From Oxalobacteraceae bacterium (GTDB lineage: Bacteria > Pseudomonadota > Gammaproteobacteria > Burkholderiales > Burkholderiaceae_D): DNA of 22,365 bases. Within the stretch, counting starts at the first letter, position 1. Every line of letters begins with the position of its first letter. Below, in pieces: positions 1 to 8,143 of this stretch. The position numbers were made by a program, and so were the translations under genes. The notes beneath the pieces were generated by a model that was not told the DNA's origin, did no database searches, and worked only from the letters and a program-made list of their open reading frames with translations. The stretch covers positions 1-22,365 of the forward strand of contig DPRS01000067.1 of the NCBI GenBank assembly GCA_003537575.1. The letters run 5' to 3'.

Positions 1-444
1 ACCGGCGACATCCTGGCGATCGACCGCATCAAGGAAATCCACGCCCGCATCCCCAACACTCACCTGGTGATGCACGGTTCGTCTTCCGTGCCGCAGGATC
101 TGCTGGCGATCATCCGCGAATTCGGCGGTGACATGAAGGAAACCTACGGTGTGCCGGTCGAGGAAATCCAGGAAGGCATCAAGCACGGCGTGCGTAAGAT
201 TAACATCGACACTGATATCCGCCTGGCGATGACTGCCGCGATCCGCCGCTATTTCGTCGAGAATCCGGCCAAGTTCGATCCGCGCGATTACCTGAAGCCG
301 GCGCGCGAAGCCGCGATGCAGATCTGCAAGGCGCGTTATCTCGCCTTCGGCTGCGAAGGCCAGGCAGCCAAGATCAAGCCAGTCTCGCTCGAGAAGATGG
401 CCGAGAAGTACAAGAAAGGCGAACTCGCGCAAATCGTGCAGTAA
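1..444 (+). CDS. fba: Fructose-bisphosphate aldolase class II, 3' end (partial)
   Basis: This frame is open from base 1, so the gene enters from the left edge; only the last 147 codons are present. The visible part carries the class II (zinc-dependent) aldolase signatures: HGSSS followed by VPQ (residues 23-30 of the fragment), where the family binds the dihydroxyacetone phosphate moiety, and GVRKINIDTDIR (about 64-75), which contains the conserved NIDTD phosphate/metal loop. The C-terminal part matches the CbbA-like form common in Burkholderiales, which is about 350 residues long, so roughly 60% of the protein is missing. The enzyme cleaves or forms fructose 1,6-bisphosphate in glycolysis and gluconeogenesis in the cytoplasm. 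A hairpin terminator follows, separating it from purC. Confidence 0.95.
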   Translation, partial: TGDILAIDRIKEIHARIPNTHLVMHGSSSVPQDLLAIIREFGGDMKETYGVPVEEIQEGIKHGVRKINIDTDIRLAMTAAIRRYFVENPAKFDPRDYLKPAREAAMQICKARYLAFGCEGQAAKIKPVSLEKMAEKYKKGELAQIVQ

Positions 445-456
445 GCAAGAATAGTA

Positions 457-487
457 GGGCGGACCTGGTTCCGCCCGAATCGTTTTT
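457..487 (+). terminator. Hairpin terminator after the aldolase gene
   Basis: A perfect 7-bp stem GGGCGGA / TCCGCCC (457-463 and 470-476) with a 6-nt loop lies 12 bases after the aldolase stop. Five Ts follow at 483-487. The 6-base gap before the T run is longer than ideal, so termination may be partial and some transcripts may read into purC, which starts 11 bases further on. Confidence 0.55.
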
Positions 488-498
488 AGAAGACCCTC

Positions 499-1395
499 AT
501 GAACAGCCTCTATCAATCCAGCATCACCTCCCTGAAACTTCTCGGCCGCGGCAAGGTGCGCGACAATTACGCGGTCGGCGATGACAAGATCCTCATCGTC
601 ACCACCGACCGCCTGTCGGCCTTCGACGTGGTGATGAACGAACCGATTCCCGCCAAGGGCAAGGTCCTGAACCAGATGTCGGACTTCTGGTTCGACAAGC
701 TTGCCGGCATCGTCCCCAACCACCTGACCGGCATCGCGCCGGAAACCGTGGTGGCGGCTGACGAAGTGGATCAAGTCAAGGGCCGTGCGGTAGTGGCCAA
801 GCGCCTGCAGCCGATCCTGGTGGAGGCGGTAGTGCGCGGCTATATCATCGGTTCCGGCTGGAAGGATTACCAGGCCACCGGTTCTGTCTGCGGCATCCCG
901 CTGCCGGCCGGCCTGCGCCAGGCCGACAAGCTGGCCCAGCCGATCTTCACCCCGGCGGCCAAGGCCGATCTCGGCGAGCACGACGAGAACATTAGCTTTG
1001 AAGAGATGGAAAAACGCATCGGCAAGGAACTTGCCGCAAAGATGCGCGACGTCAGCATCAAGTTGTACCAGACCGCCGCCGATTACGCCGCCACCCGCGG
1101 CATCATCATCGCCGACACCAAGTTCGAATTCGGCCTCGATGAAAACGGTGTGCTGCACCTGATGGATGAAGTGCTGACTGCCGACTCTTCCCGTTTCTGG
1201 CCGGCGGATTCCTATGCGCCGGGCATGTCGCCGCCGTCCTTCGACAAGCAGTTCGTGCGCGACTACCTGGAAACGCTGACCAGCTGGAACAAGACCGCGC
1301 CGGCGCCGGCCCTGCCGCCCGACGTCATCGACAAGACCGGCGCCAAGTACCGCGAAGCCCTGCAGCGCCTGACCGGCGAAACCCTGAAGGATTAA
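499..1395 (+). CDS. purC: Phosphoribosylaminoimidazole-succinocarboxamide synthase (SAICAR synthetase)
   Basis: 298 residues, the usual length for the betaproteobacterial form. It ligates aspartate to CAIR using ATP, giving SAICAR in de novo purine synthesis. Visible family motifs are GRGKVRDNY (residues 16-24, nucleotide-binding strand-turn), TTDRLSAFDVV (35-45), VVRGYIIGSGWKDY (about 111-124) and ADTKFEFG (about 205-212), all intact. The start has a weak purine-rich AGAAGA upstream. It is the first gene of a co-directional purine run: purE begins 9 bases after its stop. No canonical promoter was found in the short gap after the aldolase terminator, so transcription may come partly from readthrough. 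Confidence 0.97.
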   Translation: MNSLYQSSITSLKLLGRGKVRDNYAVGDDKILIVTTDRLSAFDVVMNEPIPAKGKVLNQMSDFWFDKLAGIVPNHLTGIAPETVVAADEVDQVKGRAVVAKRLQPILVEAVVRGYIIGSGWKDYQATGSVCGIPLPAGLRQADKLAQPIFTPAAKADLGEHDENISFEEMEKRIGKELAAKMRDVSIKLYQTAADYAATRGIIIADTKFEFGLDENGVLHLMDEVLTADSSRFWPADSYAPGMSPPSFDKQFVRDYLETLTSWNKTAPAPALPPDVIDKTGAKYREALQRLTGETLKD

Positions 1396-1404
1396 GAGCA
1401 AGCC

Positions 1405-1911
1405 ATGTCTGAACAAGCGAAACAGCCGGCGCCCCTGGTGGGCGTGGTGATGGGGTCTTCCTCCGACTGGGAGGTGATGCAGAATGCCGTGGCGATGCTG
1501 AAGGAATTCGGCGTGCCGTACGAGGCGCAGGTGATTTCCGCGCACCGCATGCCGGACCAGATGTTTGCCTATGCCGAGACGGCGCGCCAGCGTGGCCTGC
1601 GCGCCATCATCGCCGGCGCCGGCGGCGCCGCCCATCTGCCGGGCATGCTGGCCGCCAAGACCATCGTGCCGGTGCTGGGCGTGCCGGTGCCATCCAAGTA
1701 CCTGCGCGGCGAGGATTCGCTGCTGTCGATCGTGCAAATGCCCAAGGGTGTCCCGGTGTCCACCTTCGCCATCGGCGAAGCCGGCGCTGCCAATGCCGCG
1801 CTGACGGCGATCGCCATCCTTGCTACCACCGACGATGCGCTGGCGACGCGCCTGCTGGAATTCCGCGCCAAGCAGACCCAGGCCGCCCAAGCCATGAGCC
1901 TGCCGGCATGA
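1405..1911 (+). CDS. purE: N5-carboxyaminoimidazole ribonucleotide mutase (class I PurE)
   Basis: 168 residues. It converts N5-CAIR, the product of PurK, to CAIR, which PurC then uses. Visible motifs are GSSSDWEVM (17-25), which binds the substrate phosphate, SAHRMPD (45-51) containing the catalytic histidine H47, and GAGGAAHLPGMLA (71-83). The presence of purK immediately downstream fits class I (bacterial N5-CAIR mutase) rather than class II (direct AIR carboxylase). The last four bases, ATGA at 1908-1911, are shared with the purK start, indicating translational coupling. Confidence 0.97.
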   Translation: MSEQAKQPAPLVGVVMGSSSDWEVMQNAVAMLKEFGVPYEAQVISAHRMPDQMFAYAETARQRGLRAIIAGAGGAAHLPGMLAAKTIVPVLGVPVPSKYLRGEDSLLSIVQMPKGVPVSTFAIGEAGAANAALTAIAILATTDDALATRLLEFRAKQTQAAQAMSLPA

Positions 1912-3110
1912 GCGAGCAGCAAGCCCCCTTCGTGCCGTCGGCGACGCCGCCGACCTGGCTGGGCGTGATGGGCGGCGGCCAGCTCGGCCGCATGTTCGTC
2001 CATGCCGCGCAAGCCATGGGCTTCAAGGTGGCGGTGCTGGAGCCGGCGCGCGACTGTCCGGCCGGCCACGCCGCCGATTACCTGCTGACTGCCAGCTATA
2101 CCGACCCGGTGGCGCTGAACCAGCTGTCCGGATTGTGCGCGGCGGTCACCACCGAATTCGAGAACGTCCCGGCGCAAAGTCTGGCGCAACTGGCGGCGCA
2201 CGGCTTCGTCGCGCCCGCCGCTGCCAGCGTCTCGATCGCCCAGGATCGCATCGCCGAGAAGCGCTTCTTCACCGAATGCGCCGCCACCTCGCATGTGCTG
2301 CCGGCGCCTCACTTGGTGATTCAAAACGACGCCGAGGTTGACGCCATCGCCGACGAGCTCTTGCCGGGCATCCTGAAGACCGCGCGTCTCGGCTACGACG
2401 GCAAGGGCCAGGTGCGGGTGCGCACGCGCGAGGAAGCCCGCGCGGCCTTCCATGAAATGCAGGGCGTCACCTGCGTGCTGGAGAAAATGCTGCCGCTGGC
2501 CTATGAAGTCTCGGTGCTGGCCGCGCGCGGCGCCGACGGCGAGTCGGCCGTCTATCCGATCGCCGAGAACGTGCATCGCGACGGCATCCTGTTTTCCACC
2601 ACGGTGCCGGGACCGAATGTTTCGGAAGAATGCGCGCGCCGCGCCCAGCAAGCCGCGCTGGCGATCATCGGCAGGATGGAATACGTCGGCGTGCTGTGCA
2701 TCGAATTCTTCGTGCTGCAGGACGGCTCGCTGGTGGTCAACGAGATGGCGCCGCGCCCGCACAACAGCGGTCACTACACCATCGATGCCTGCGTCACCAG
2801 CCAGTTCGCGCAGCAGGCGCGCGCCATGGCGCAGCTGCCGTTGGGTGACGTGCGCCAGCATTCGCCGGCGGTGATGCTGAACATCCTCGGCGATGTCTGG
2901 TTCGAGCCGGGCAGCGACACTCCGCGCGAGCCGGCCTGGGACAAGGTGCTGGCGCTGCATGGCGCCAACCTGCACCTGTACGGCAAGGACGATCCGCGCC
3001 GCGGCCGCAAGATGGGCCACGTGACCTTCGTTGCGCCGGCCCTGGAGCAAGCGCAGGAAAGCTTCGCCGCCGCATGTCGTATTCTCGGCATCCCCGGCAG
3101 TGCCGATTGA
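1908..3110 (+). CDS. purK: N5-carboxyaminoimidazole ribonucleotide synthase (ATP-grasp)
   Basis: 400 residues. It makes N5-CAIR from AIR, bicarbonate and ATP, feeding PurE. The fold order is visible: an N-terminal PurK pre-ATP-grasp segment with GVMGGGQLGRM (19-29), an ATP-grasp core with GYDGKGQ (162-168) and CIEFF (264-268), and NEMAPRPHNSGHYT (278-291), the conserved metal/substrate loop. The start overlaps the purE stop by four bases. It has about 16 residues of extra N-terminus before the first strand, compared with the shorter enteric protein. The following tsaC start lies 13 bases after its stop. Confidence 0.97.
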   Translation: MSEQQAPFVPSATPPTWLGVMGGGQLGRMFVHAAQAMGFKVAVLEPARDCPAGHAADYLLTASYTDPVALNQLSGLCAAVTTEFENVPAQSLAQLAAHGFVAPAAASVSIAQDRIAEKRFFTECAATSHVLPAPHLVIQNDAEVDAIADELLPGILKTARLGYDGKGQVRVRTREEARAAFHEMQGVTCVLEKMLPLAYEVSVLAARGADGESAVYPIAENVHRDGILFSTTVPGPNVSEECARRAQQAALAIIGRMEYVGVLCIEFFVLQDGSLVVNEMAPRPHNSGHYTIDACVTSQFAQQARAMAQLPLGDVRQHSPAVMLNILGDVWFEPGSDTPREPAWDKVLALHGANLHLYGKDDPRRGRKMGHVTFVAPALEQAQESFAAACRILGIPGSAD

Positions 3111-3123
3111 TGCAGGTTGCGCG

Positions 3124-4161
3124 ATGCCTGACATGACCCCGGACCCGGCGGCAATCGCCGCCGCCGCGCGCCTGCTGGAGCAGGGCGGACTGGTGGCTTT
3201 CCCTACCGAGACCGTGTACGGTCTGGGCGCCGATGCAGAGAATCCGCAAGCCGTCGCCAGCATCTATGCCGCCAAGGGGCGCCCGGCGAACCATCCGGTG
3301 ATCGTGCACCTGGCGCCGGAAGGCGACATTGACTACTGGGCCATCGACATTCCGGCCGAAGCGCGGCAACTGATCGACGCCTTCTGGCCGGGTCCGCTGA
3401 CGCTGATCCTCAAGCGCGCTGTGCATATTCCCGACGCCGTCTCGGGCGGCCAGGACAGCATCGGCCTGCGCTGCCCTTCGCACCCGGTGGCGCAAGCGCT
3501 GCTGCGCGAATTCAAGGGTGGCCGCGGCGGCGTAGCCGCGCCATCGGCCAACAAGTTCGGCCACGTCAGCCCGACCACCGCGCGCCACGTGCGCGACGAG
3601 TTCGGCGCGCCGCCGCAGGGACCGCTGGCCGCCATCCTCGACGGCGGCCAGAGCGAGGTCGGCATTGAATCCACCATCCTCGATCTCTCGCGCATGGAAA
3701 GCCATGGGCCGGTGCTGCTGCGTCCGGGCCATGTCTCGCCGCAGCAGATCGCCGGGGTCATCGGCCGCTTGCCGGCCTTGCCCGATGCCGCCGCGCCGCG
3801 CGCTTCCGGCACGCTGTCGGCACACTACGCGCCGGCCACGCCGGTGGCGCTGGTGGCGCCGCAGCAGCTGGAAGAGGTGGTGCGCCGTCTGTCTGCCGGC
3901 GGCAAGCGGGCCGCGCTGATGCGCCGCGCAAGCGCGAAGCTGGAGGGCGCCGTCGCCCAACTGGATATGTCGGGCGCGCCCGCCTCCTATGCCCACGAAC
4001 TGTACGCGGCCTTGCGCCAAATGGATGCCGTTGGCGCGGATATCATCCTGGTCGAGGCACCGCCCGCAGACGCGGAATGGCAGGGTGTCAACGACCGCCT
4101 GCGCCGTGCCGCGCACGATTCCACCGAAGTTCTGGCAAGCCTGCTGCAGCGGACGCCATAA
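3124..4161 (+). CDS. tsaC: L-threonylcarbamoyladenylate synthase (long Sua5/YwlC form)
   Basis: 345 residues from ATG 3124. This start is chosen over the longer open frame (from 3031) because the longer one overlaps purK by 80 bases, while 3124 has GCAGG at 3112-3116 with 7-base spacing. The product makes threonylcarbamoyl-AMP from threonine, bicarbonate and ATP, the first step of t6A37 in tRNAs reading ANN codons. The YrdC domain shows PTETVYGLG (27-35), KGRP (51-54) and PSANKFG (about 140). After residue ~215 a second Sua5 domain begins near SGTLSAHYAP, so this is the two-domain Sua5 type rather than the short TsaC of E. coli. It probably shares the pur transcript. A second ATG at 3133 is possible. 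Confidence 0.93.
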   Translation: MPDMTPDPAAIAAAARLLEQGGLVAFPTETVYGLGADAENPQAVASIYAAKGRPANHPVIVHLAPEGDIDYWAIDIPAEARQLIDAFWPGPLTLILKRAVHIPDAVSGGQDSIGLRCPSHPVAQALLREFKGGRGGVAAPSANKFGHVSPTTARHVRDEFGAPPQGPLAAILDGGQSEVGIESTILDLSRMESHGPVLLRPGHVSPQQIAGVIGRLPALPDAAAPRASGTLSAHYAPATPVALVAPQQLEEVVRRLSAGGKRAALMRRASAKLEGAVAQLDMSGAPASYAHELYAALRQMDAVGADIILVEAPPADAEWQGVNDRLRRAAHDSTEVLASLLQRTP

Positions 4162-4175
4162 CAAAAAACTTCCAT

Positions 4176-4255
4176 GCCGAAAAATCGATGACAGCATTTG
4201 CGCTGGACACTCGGTCTTTCGGTGCCGGCGTACTTCACGCGGATGGTTTTTCGGC
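4176..4255. repeat. Long-range inverted repeat in the tsaC / flavin reductase gap
   Basis: GCCGAAAAA at 4176-4184 and its exact reverse complement TTTTTCGGC at 4247-4255 bracket 62 bases. The 176-base gap between two convergent genes (4162-4337) contains no reading frame I would call. It also has an 8-bp inverted pair ATTTGAAT / ATTCAAAT (4263-4270, 4321-4328) and a direct repeat TTTATTCAA at 4318-4326 and 4337-4345, the second touching the flavin reductase stop. It may serve as a two-sided transcription end region; no classical hairpin plus T run is present. Confidence 0.3.
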
Positions 4256-4337
4256 GCTGCAGATTTGAATTGCCCGGACAAGGCTTGCTGATGCACCTTA
4301 GTCGCGTTTCAGCGGCCTTTATTCAAATTTCCGACGT

Positions 4338-4847
4338 TTATTCAATATCGGTGGCGACGAATTTGCCACCATGAAAAACCAGTGCCGGTTGCGGCTGCAC
4401 GTCGCAATGCTCGACTTCCCCGACCAGGATCACATGGTCGCCTTCCGGATAACGGCTTCTGTTGCGGCATTCGAACCAGGCGGCGGCGCCTTTCAGGATC
4501 GGCGAACCGGTAGCCGACAATTCGAACTCGATGCCCTCGAAGCGGTTCTCGATGCGGCGCGCGAAACGGTCGGCCAGGCTGGTCTGGTGCGCTGCCAGCA
4601 CATTGATCACATAATGAGAACAGGTCTGGAATACCGGCAAGCTGCGCGCGCTGTTAGCCAGGCTCCACAGCACCAGCGGCGGTGACAGCGAAACCGAGTT
4701 GAATGAAGTCGCCGTCAGGCCGACGAAAACGCCGGTATCTGCGCGCGTTGTAACGACAGTCACGCCAGTGGCAAATTGTGCCAGGGCATTACGAAAATGA
4801 CGGGGGTCGAAGGGATCGGCCACATCGTGCGGTGTGCTATTTGGCAT
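4338..4847 (-). CDS. Flavin reductase-like (FMN-binding split barrel) protein
   Basis: 169 residues. The sequence matches the flavin reductase-like family: ALAQFATGVTVVTT near residues 21-34, then GLTATSFNSVSLSPPLVLWSL (about 43-63), where the family binds the FMN phosphate and isoalloxazine, and GDHVILVGEV near 139-148. Members use NAD(P)H to reduce FMN/FAD and often supply reduced flavin to a partner monooxygenase (HpaC-like). No monooxygenase gene is adjacent, so the partner and substrate cannot be named. Start ATG at 4847 has GCAGG about 6 bases upstream. It stands alone between convergent tsaC and divergent msrA. Confidence 0.85.
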   Translation of the reverse strand: MPNSTPHDVADPFDPRHFRNALAQFATGVTVVTTRADTGVFVGLTATSFNSVSLSPPLVLWSLANSARSLPVFQTCSHYVINVLAAHQTSLADRFARRIENRFEGIEFELSATGSPILKGAAAWFECRNRSRYPEGDHVILVGEVEHCDVQPQPALVFHGGKFVATDIE

Positions 4848-4954
4848 TAAGGGCCTGCTATTGTTCTATCTGGTTCATCAAAGGCCGGAAAGGTCAAAAA
4901 TGATACACCAAGGCGCAAGGCGGCGGAGAATCCCGGCAAGACGAAGAGGGGCAT

Positions 4955-4985
4955 TTGCTTGCAATGGTTTTACTGTGTTTATAAT
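4955..4985 (+). promoter_or_regulatory. Candidate sigma-70 promoter for msrA
   Basis: A perfect -10 box TATAAT lies at 4980-4985, 67 bases before the msrA start. Possible -35 elements are TTGCAA (4959-4964, 15-base spacer) or TTGCTT (4955-4960, 19-base spacer). Neither spacing is ideal, so the -35 assignment is uncertain while the -10 is convincing. Confidence 0.5.
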
Positions 4986-5052
4986 GGAACAGTTAATGGT
5001 CTTGCGCATGGTGAAATGAAGGCCATCGTGGATATTCTGAACGGAGCGCAGC

Positions 5053-5586
5053 ATGACAACCGAAATCGCAACATTGGGAGGCGGCTGCTTCTGGTGTCTG
5101 GAAGCCGTTTATCAGGAATTGAAGGGCGTGCAGCAGGTGGAATCCGGTTATGCCGGCGGCCATGTCGCCGATCCCGGCTATGAGGACGTCTGCAGCGGCA
5201 AGACCGGGCATGCCGAAGTGGTGCGCATCACGTTTGATCCGGCCATCGTCAGCTACCGCGAAATCCTGGAAATTTTTTTCACCATCCACGATCCGACCAC
5301 GCTCAACCGCCAGGGCAACGACTGCGGCACGCAATACCGCTCGGTGATTTTTTACCATTCGCCCGAACAGCAGGATACGGCCAAGCATGTGATCGCCGAA
5401 ATGGCCAATGTATGGGATGCTCCCATCGTCACCGAGTTGAGCCCCGCGCCGACGTATTACAAGGCCGAGGATTACCACCAGAATTACTTCCGCCAGAATC
5501 CGCTGCAAGGCTATTGCGCCTTCGTAGTGGCACCGAAAGTGGCGAAATTCCGCAGCATCTTTGCCGACAAGGCCAAAGAGGCCTGA
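5053..5586 (+). CDS. msrA: Peptide-methionine (S)-S-oxide reductase
   Basis: 177 residues. It repairs methionine-S-sulfoxide in proteins and free methionine, using thioredoxin. The catalytic motif GCFWC is at residues 11-15 with nucleophile C12, followed by GYAGG (about 34-38) and GNDCGTQYRS (about 94-103). YYKAEDYHQNY near residues 136-146 is the usual C-terminal substrate region. Additional cysteines (in EDVCSG and QGYCAF) could act as recycling residues. GGAG at 5043-5046 sits 6 bases before the ATG. No msrB or fusion domain is present here. It is convergent with cfa. Confidence 0.96.
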   Translation: MTTEIATLGGGCFWCLEAVYQELKGVQQVESGYAGGHVADPGYEDVCSGKTGHAEVVRITFDPAIVSYREILEIFFTIHDPTTLNRQGNDCGTQYRSVIFYHSPEQQDTAKHVIAEMANVWDAPIVTELSPAPTYYKAEDYHQNYFRQNPLQGYCAFVVAPKVAKFRSIFADKAKEA

Positions 5587-5592
5587 GCCGCG

Positions 5593-5636
5593 CCGCATAC
5601 GAAGATGCAGCCCGAACCTCGCCGGCATGCGGTTTT
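5593..5636 (+). terminator. Weak terminator-like structure after msrA
   Basis: CCGCAT (5593-5598) pairs with ATGCGG (5627-5632), followed directly by TTTT (5633-5636). The 28-base loop is long, so this is only a weak candidate for ending msrA transcription before the convergent cfa gene. Confidence 0.28.
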
Positions 5637-6835
5637 CAGGAGTACATGTAACGTCGCGACCACGGCAGCGCGTTTGCCGGCCGGCCCGACTTGGTGCACA
5701 GCACCTGGAAAATCGATACCCAGTCGTTGGCGAATGCATAGGCGCAACCAGCCAGGTAGACGCGCCAGATGCGGAAGTGGCGCTCGTCGACCGTGGCGTG
5801 AATGCGGGCGGTCCGTGCTTCGAAGTTGGCGGCCCAGCTGCTGCAAGTCTTGGCATAATGCCGGCGCAGGTTTTCCACGTCGAGGGTTTCCAGGCCACTT
5901 TCCTGCATGGTTTTCAGGACCAGGCTGATATGCGGCAGCTCGCCGTGCGGGAATACGTATTTCCCAATGAATTCGCTGGCGCCGTAGCCGGTCTTGCCGC
6001 TATCGGCATCGGTGCTGGTAATGCCATGGTTCATCGCAAAACCATTGTCGGCGAGTAGCGCACGCATGCGGGAAAAGTAATCGGGCAGCTGACGCAAACC
6101 CACATGCTCGAACATGCCGACGCTGGTGATGCGGTCGAAGCTGCCGGTGACGTCGCGGTAATCCTGCAGGCGGATGTCGATCCGGTCGGCGAGGCCGGCT
6201 TGCCGCACCCGTTCGCTGGCCAGTGCATGCTGCTTTTCCGACAGGGTGATGCCGACGCAACGCGCGCCGAATTTTTGTGCCGCCCGCAATACCAGCGCGC
6301 CCCAGCCGCAGCCGATGTCGAGCAGCGTCTGATCTGGCTTCAGCATGATCTTGGTGAGGATGTGATCGATCTTTTTCAGCTGCGCCTCTTCCAGCGTTTC
6401 ATGGCCGTTTTCAAAATAGGCGCAGGAATACACCATGTTTTCATCCAGCCAGAGCCGGTAGAAATCGTTGGAGACATCGTAGTGGTAACGGATCGCTTCG
6501 GCATCCACCTCGCGAGTGTGGCGAATGTGCCGGGCCATGCCGCCGATCTTGCCGGCAGGACCCAGCGCTTGTCGCGCCAGCGTGCTGCCGACGTCGATGA
6601 TTTCATCGACCCGGCCTTCGATATCGAGCTTGCCTTCGACATAGGCGGTGCCGAGATTGGCAAGCGAAGGGCTCAGCAGATAGGGCAGGGAAGACGCCCC
6701 GGGGACCCTGATGGTCACCTGGGGATCATGGGAAAAATCAAAACGCTTGCCGTTCCATAGTTCCAGCCGCAGCGGCAGCATGGCCTGATGGCGTACCTGA
6801 TCGACCCAGCTGTCGAGCTTGTTTTCCCAAAACAT
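5636..6835 (-). CDS. cfa: Cyclopropane-fatty-acyl-phospholipid synthase
   Basis: 399 residues from ATG at 6835, preceded by a near-perfect ribosome-binding site AAGGAGG. That decides this start over an in-frame ATG 33 bases upstream. The enzyme adds a methylene group from S-adenosylmethionine across double bonds of membrane phospholipid acyl chains. An N-terminal lipid-binding region (about 1-110) is followed by a methyltransferase fold with YHYDVSNDFY (117-126), YSCAYF (136-141) and the SAM loop LLDIGCGWGA (171-180). Residues expected around the active-site bicarbonate appear intact by position: C138, E243 (in MFEHVG), H270 (MNHGIT) and Y293 (GKYVFP). It lies last in a run after the hemerythrin and pdxH genes, 51 bases from pdxH. 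Confidence 0.95.
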   Translation of the reverse strand: MFWENKLDSWVDQVRHQAMLPLRLELWNGKRFDFSHDPQVTIRVPGASSLPYLLSPSLANLGTAYVEGKLDIEGRVDEIIDVGSTLARQALGPAGKIGGMARHIRHTREVDAEAIRYHYDVSNDFYRLWLDENMVYSCAYFENGHETLEEAQLKKIDHILTKIMLKPDQTLLDIGCGWGALVLRAAQKFGARCVGITLSEKQHALASERVRQAGLADRIDIRLQDYRDVTGSFDRITSVGMFEHVGLRQLPDYFSRMRALLADNGFAMNHGITSTDADSGKTGYGASEFIGKYVFPHGELPHISLVLKTMQESGLETLDVENLRRHYAKTCSSWAANFEARTARIHATVDERHFRIWRVYLAGCAYAFANDWVSIFQVLCTKSGRPANALPWSRRYMYS

Positions 6836-6886
6836 GTTCCCCTCCTTGCTTGAGAAAACGGCCGCCACCGCCGCGCTGAGTGCGCT

Positions 6887-7522
6887 TTACGGCTGCAGCC
6901 GCTGTATCTGCCATCCTCCGTCGCCTTGCCGCGTATAGAGCACGCGGTCATGGAAGCGCGAGCTGCGCCCTTGCCAGAACTCGAGCGAGTCCGGCACCAG
7001 GCGGTAGCCGCCCCAATGCGCCGGCCGCGCCGGATGCTCGCCATGCTGTTTCCTGACTTCCTCGAAGCGTGCTTCCAGCGCTTCGCGGCTGGCGGCCGGG
7101 CTGCTTTGCTCGGAAGCGATCGCACCCAGCCGGCTCGGCAACGGCCGGCTGTTGAAATAGGCGTCGCTTTCTTCCGCCGAAATCTTTTCCACCTTGCCTT
7201 CAATGCGCACCTGGCGTTCCAGCTCAATCCAGTAGAACAGCAGCGCTGCATAAGGGTTGACTTCCAGTTCCCGGCCCTTGCGGCTGTTGTAATTGGTAAA
7301 CCACACAAACCCGCTCTGGTCGAATTCCTTGATCAGCAAAATCCGCGAAGAAGGACGGCCATCGGCATCCACCGTCGCCACGCTCATCGCATTCGCTTCC
7401 GGCACATGGGCCTTCAGCGCTTCATCGAACCACTTGCCGAACTGCTTGATCGGATCATGATCCACATCGGATTCCGACAGGCTGGAATGCATATATTCTT
7501 TGCGAAGACCGGCAATCGACAT
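6887..7522 (-). CDS. pdxH: Pyridoxamine/pyridoxine 5'-phosphate oxidase
   Basis: 211 residues, full length. This FMN enzyme oxidises PNP or PMP to pyridoxal 5'-phosphate. Visible hallmarks are SSRILLIKEFD (58-68) with R60 and K65 at FMN/PLP-contact positions, TNYNSRKGREL (76-86), NSRPLPSRLGAIASEQS (about 123-139) and RFHDRVLYTR near the C-terminus. The protein ends WQIQRLQP where the family usually ends RLAP, a mild variation in an otherwise conserved tail. A purine-rich AAGGGA sits about 6 bases before the ATG. It starts 12 bases after the stop of the hemerythrin-like gene, so the two are probably co-transcribed. Confidence 0.96.
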   Translation of the reverse strand: MSIAGLRKEYMHSSLSESDVDHDPIKQFGKWFDEALKAHVPEANAMSVATVDADGRPSSRILLIKEFDQSGFVWFTNYNSRKGRELEVNPYAALLFYWIELERQVRIEGKVEKISAEESDAYFNSRPLPSRLGAIASEQSSPAASREALEARFEEVRKQHGEHPARPAHWGGYRLVPDSLEFWQGRSSRFHDRVLYTRQGDGGWQIQRLQP

Positions 7523-7534
7523 CTTGTTCCCTTC

Positions 7535-8074
7535 TTAAGTATTGGAAATTCCGCGGCGCGCCCGCATGGCTTCGCCCAACTGTTGCATCTGCCCGGCACT
7601 GAAGAGGCGCTTTGCCATCGGCGCAATCACGCTTTCTTCCATGAGCATATGGGCTTCATACAAGCTTGCAAACCGCGCCACGTCCGCTTCGGATAGCTGC
7701 GCTGATTGCCCAGTTACAATTGTACTCAGTTGGCGGTCCAGCGCCAGCCATAACGCTGCCATTTGCCGGTGTTCTTCAAGCAATTTTGGCAGAATGATTT
7801 GCAACTGGCTGGCATCTTCACCGCTGGCGGCCATTTCCAATTGCGGCAACAAATTCTCTTCCTCGTCTTCATGATGAAGCGTTGCCGCATCGTTAAAATA
7901 GCGCAGCACTGCGTGCGCAGCTTGTTGCGCGTCAACATTTGCGCCGTGCACCGGCAGATGCACCAGCAATTTTTGCAAGGTCGTCAGCTGTTTGCGGATG
8001 CGCGAATGGCAATGCGCGAGCACTGCGATCGGCTCATCGAAGCCGGGGGCGGTCTGGAATAGTGCATTTTTCAT
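7535..8074 (-). CDS. Hemerythrin-like HHE-domain protein
   Basis: 179 residues from the second ATG at 8074. The first in-frame ATG at 8083 has its purine stretch directly abutting it, whereas AGGA lies 8 bases from 8074. The protein is a four-helix hemerythrin-like domain: HCHSRIRKQ near residues 21-29, HHEDEEENLLPQ near 67-78, LLEEHRQM near 100-107 and AHMLMEESVIAP near 141-152. These provide the His/Glu ligands expected of a di-iron site. Family members bind oxygen, iron or nitric oxide in the cytoplasm, or support iron-sulfur repair; the exact ligand cannot be told from sequence. It is the first gene of a likely operon with pdxH and cfa, and divergent from tcdA. Confidence 0.85.
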   Translation of the reverse strand: MKNALFQTAPGFDEPIAVLAHCHSRIRKQLTTLQKLLVHLPVHGANVDAQQAAHAVLRYFNDAATLHHEDEEENLLPQLEMAASGEDASQLQIILPKLLEEHRQMAALWLALDRQLSTIVTGQSAQLSEADVARFASLYEAHMLMEESVIAPMAKRLFSAGQMQQLGEAMRARRGISNT

Positions 8075-8143
8075 CGTGTCCATCCTGTCATTTTCAGGTT
8101 TGCATCAGGCAGTAAAAATCTATTCTAGGATAAAAATTCTCCT

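Noticed and set aside
1569..3263. Long leftward open frame (564 codons) opposite purE and purK
   Set aside because: It is antisense to two clear purine genes, low in hydrophobic order and rich in Arg/His/Gly as expected from GC-rich antisense frames. No family resemblance.
2794..4296. Long leftward open frame (500 codons) opposite purK and tsaC
   Set aside because: Antisense to conserved genes, with Arg/Ala-rich low-complexity composition. It is a by-product of GC-biased codon use.
4834..5183. Two short rightward frames before msrA
   Set aside because: They span the msrA promoter and the msrA start in other frames and have no recognisable content.
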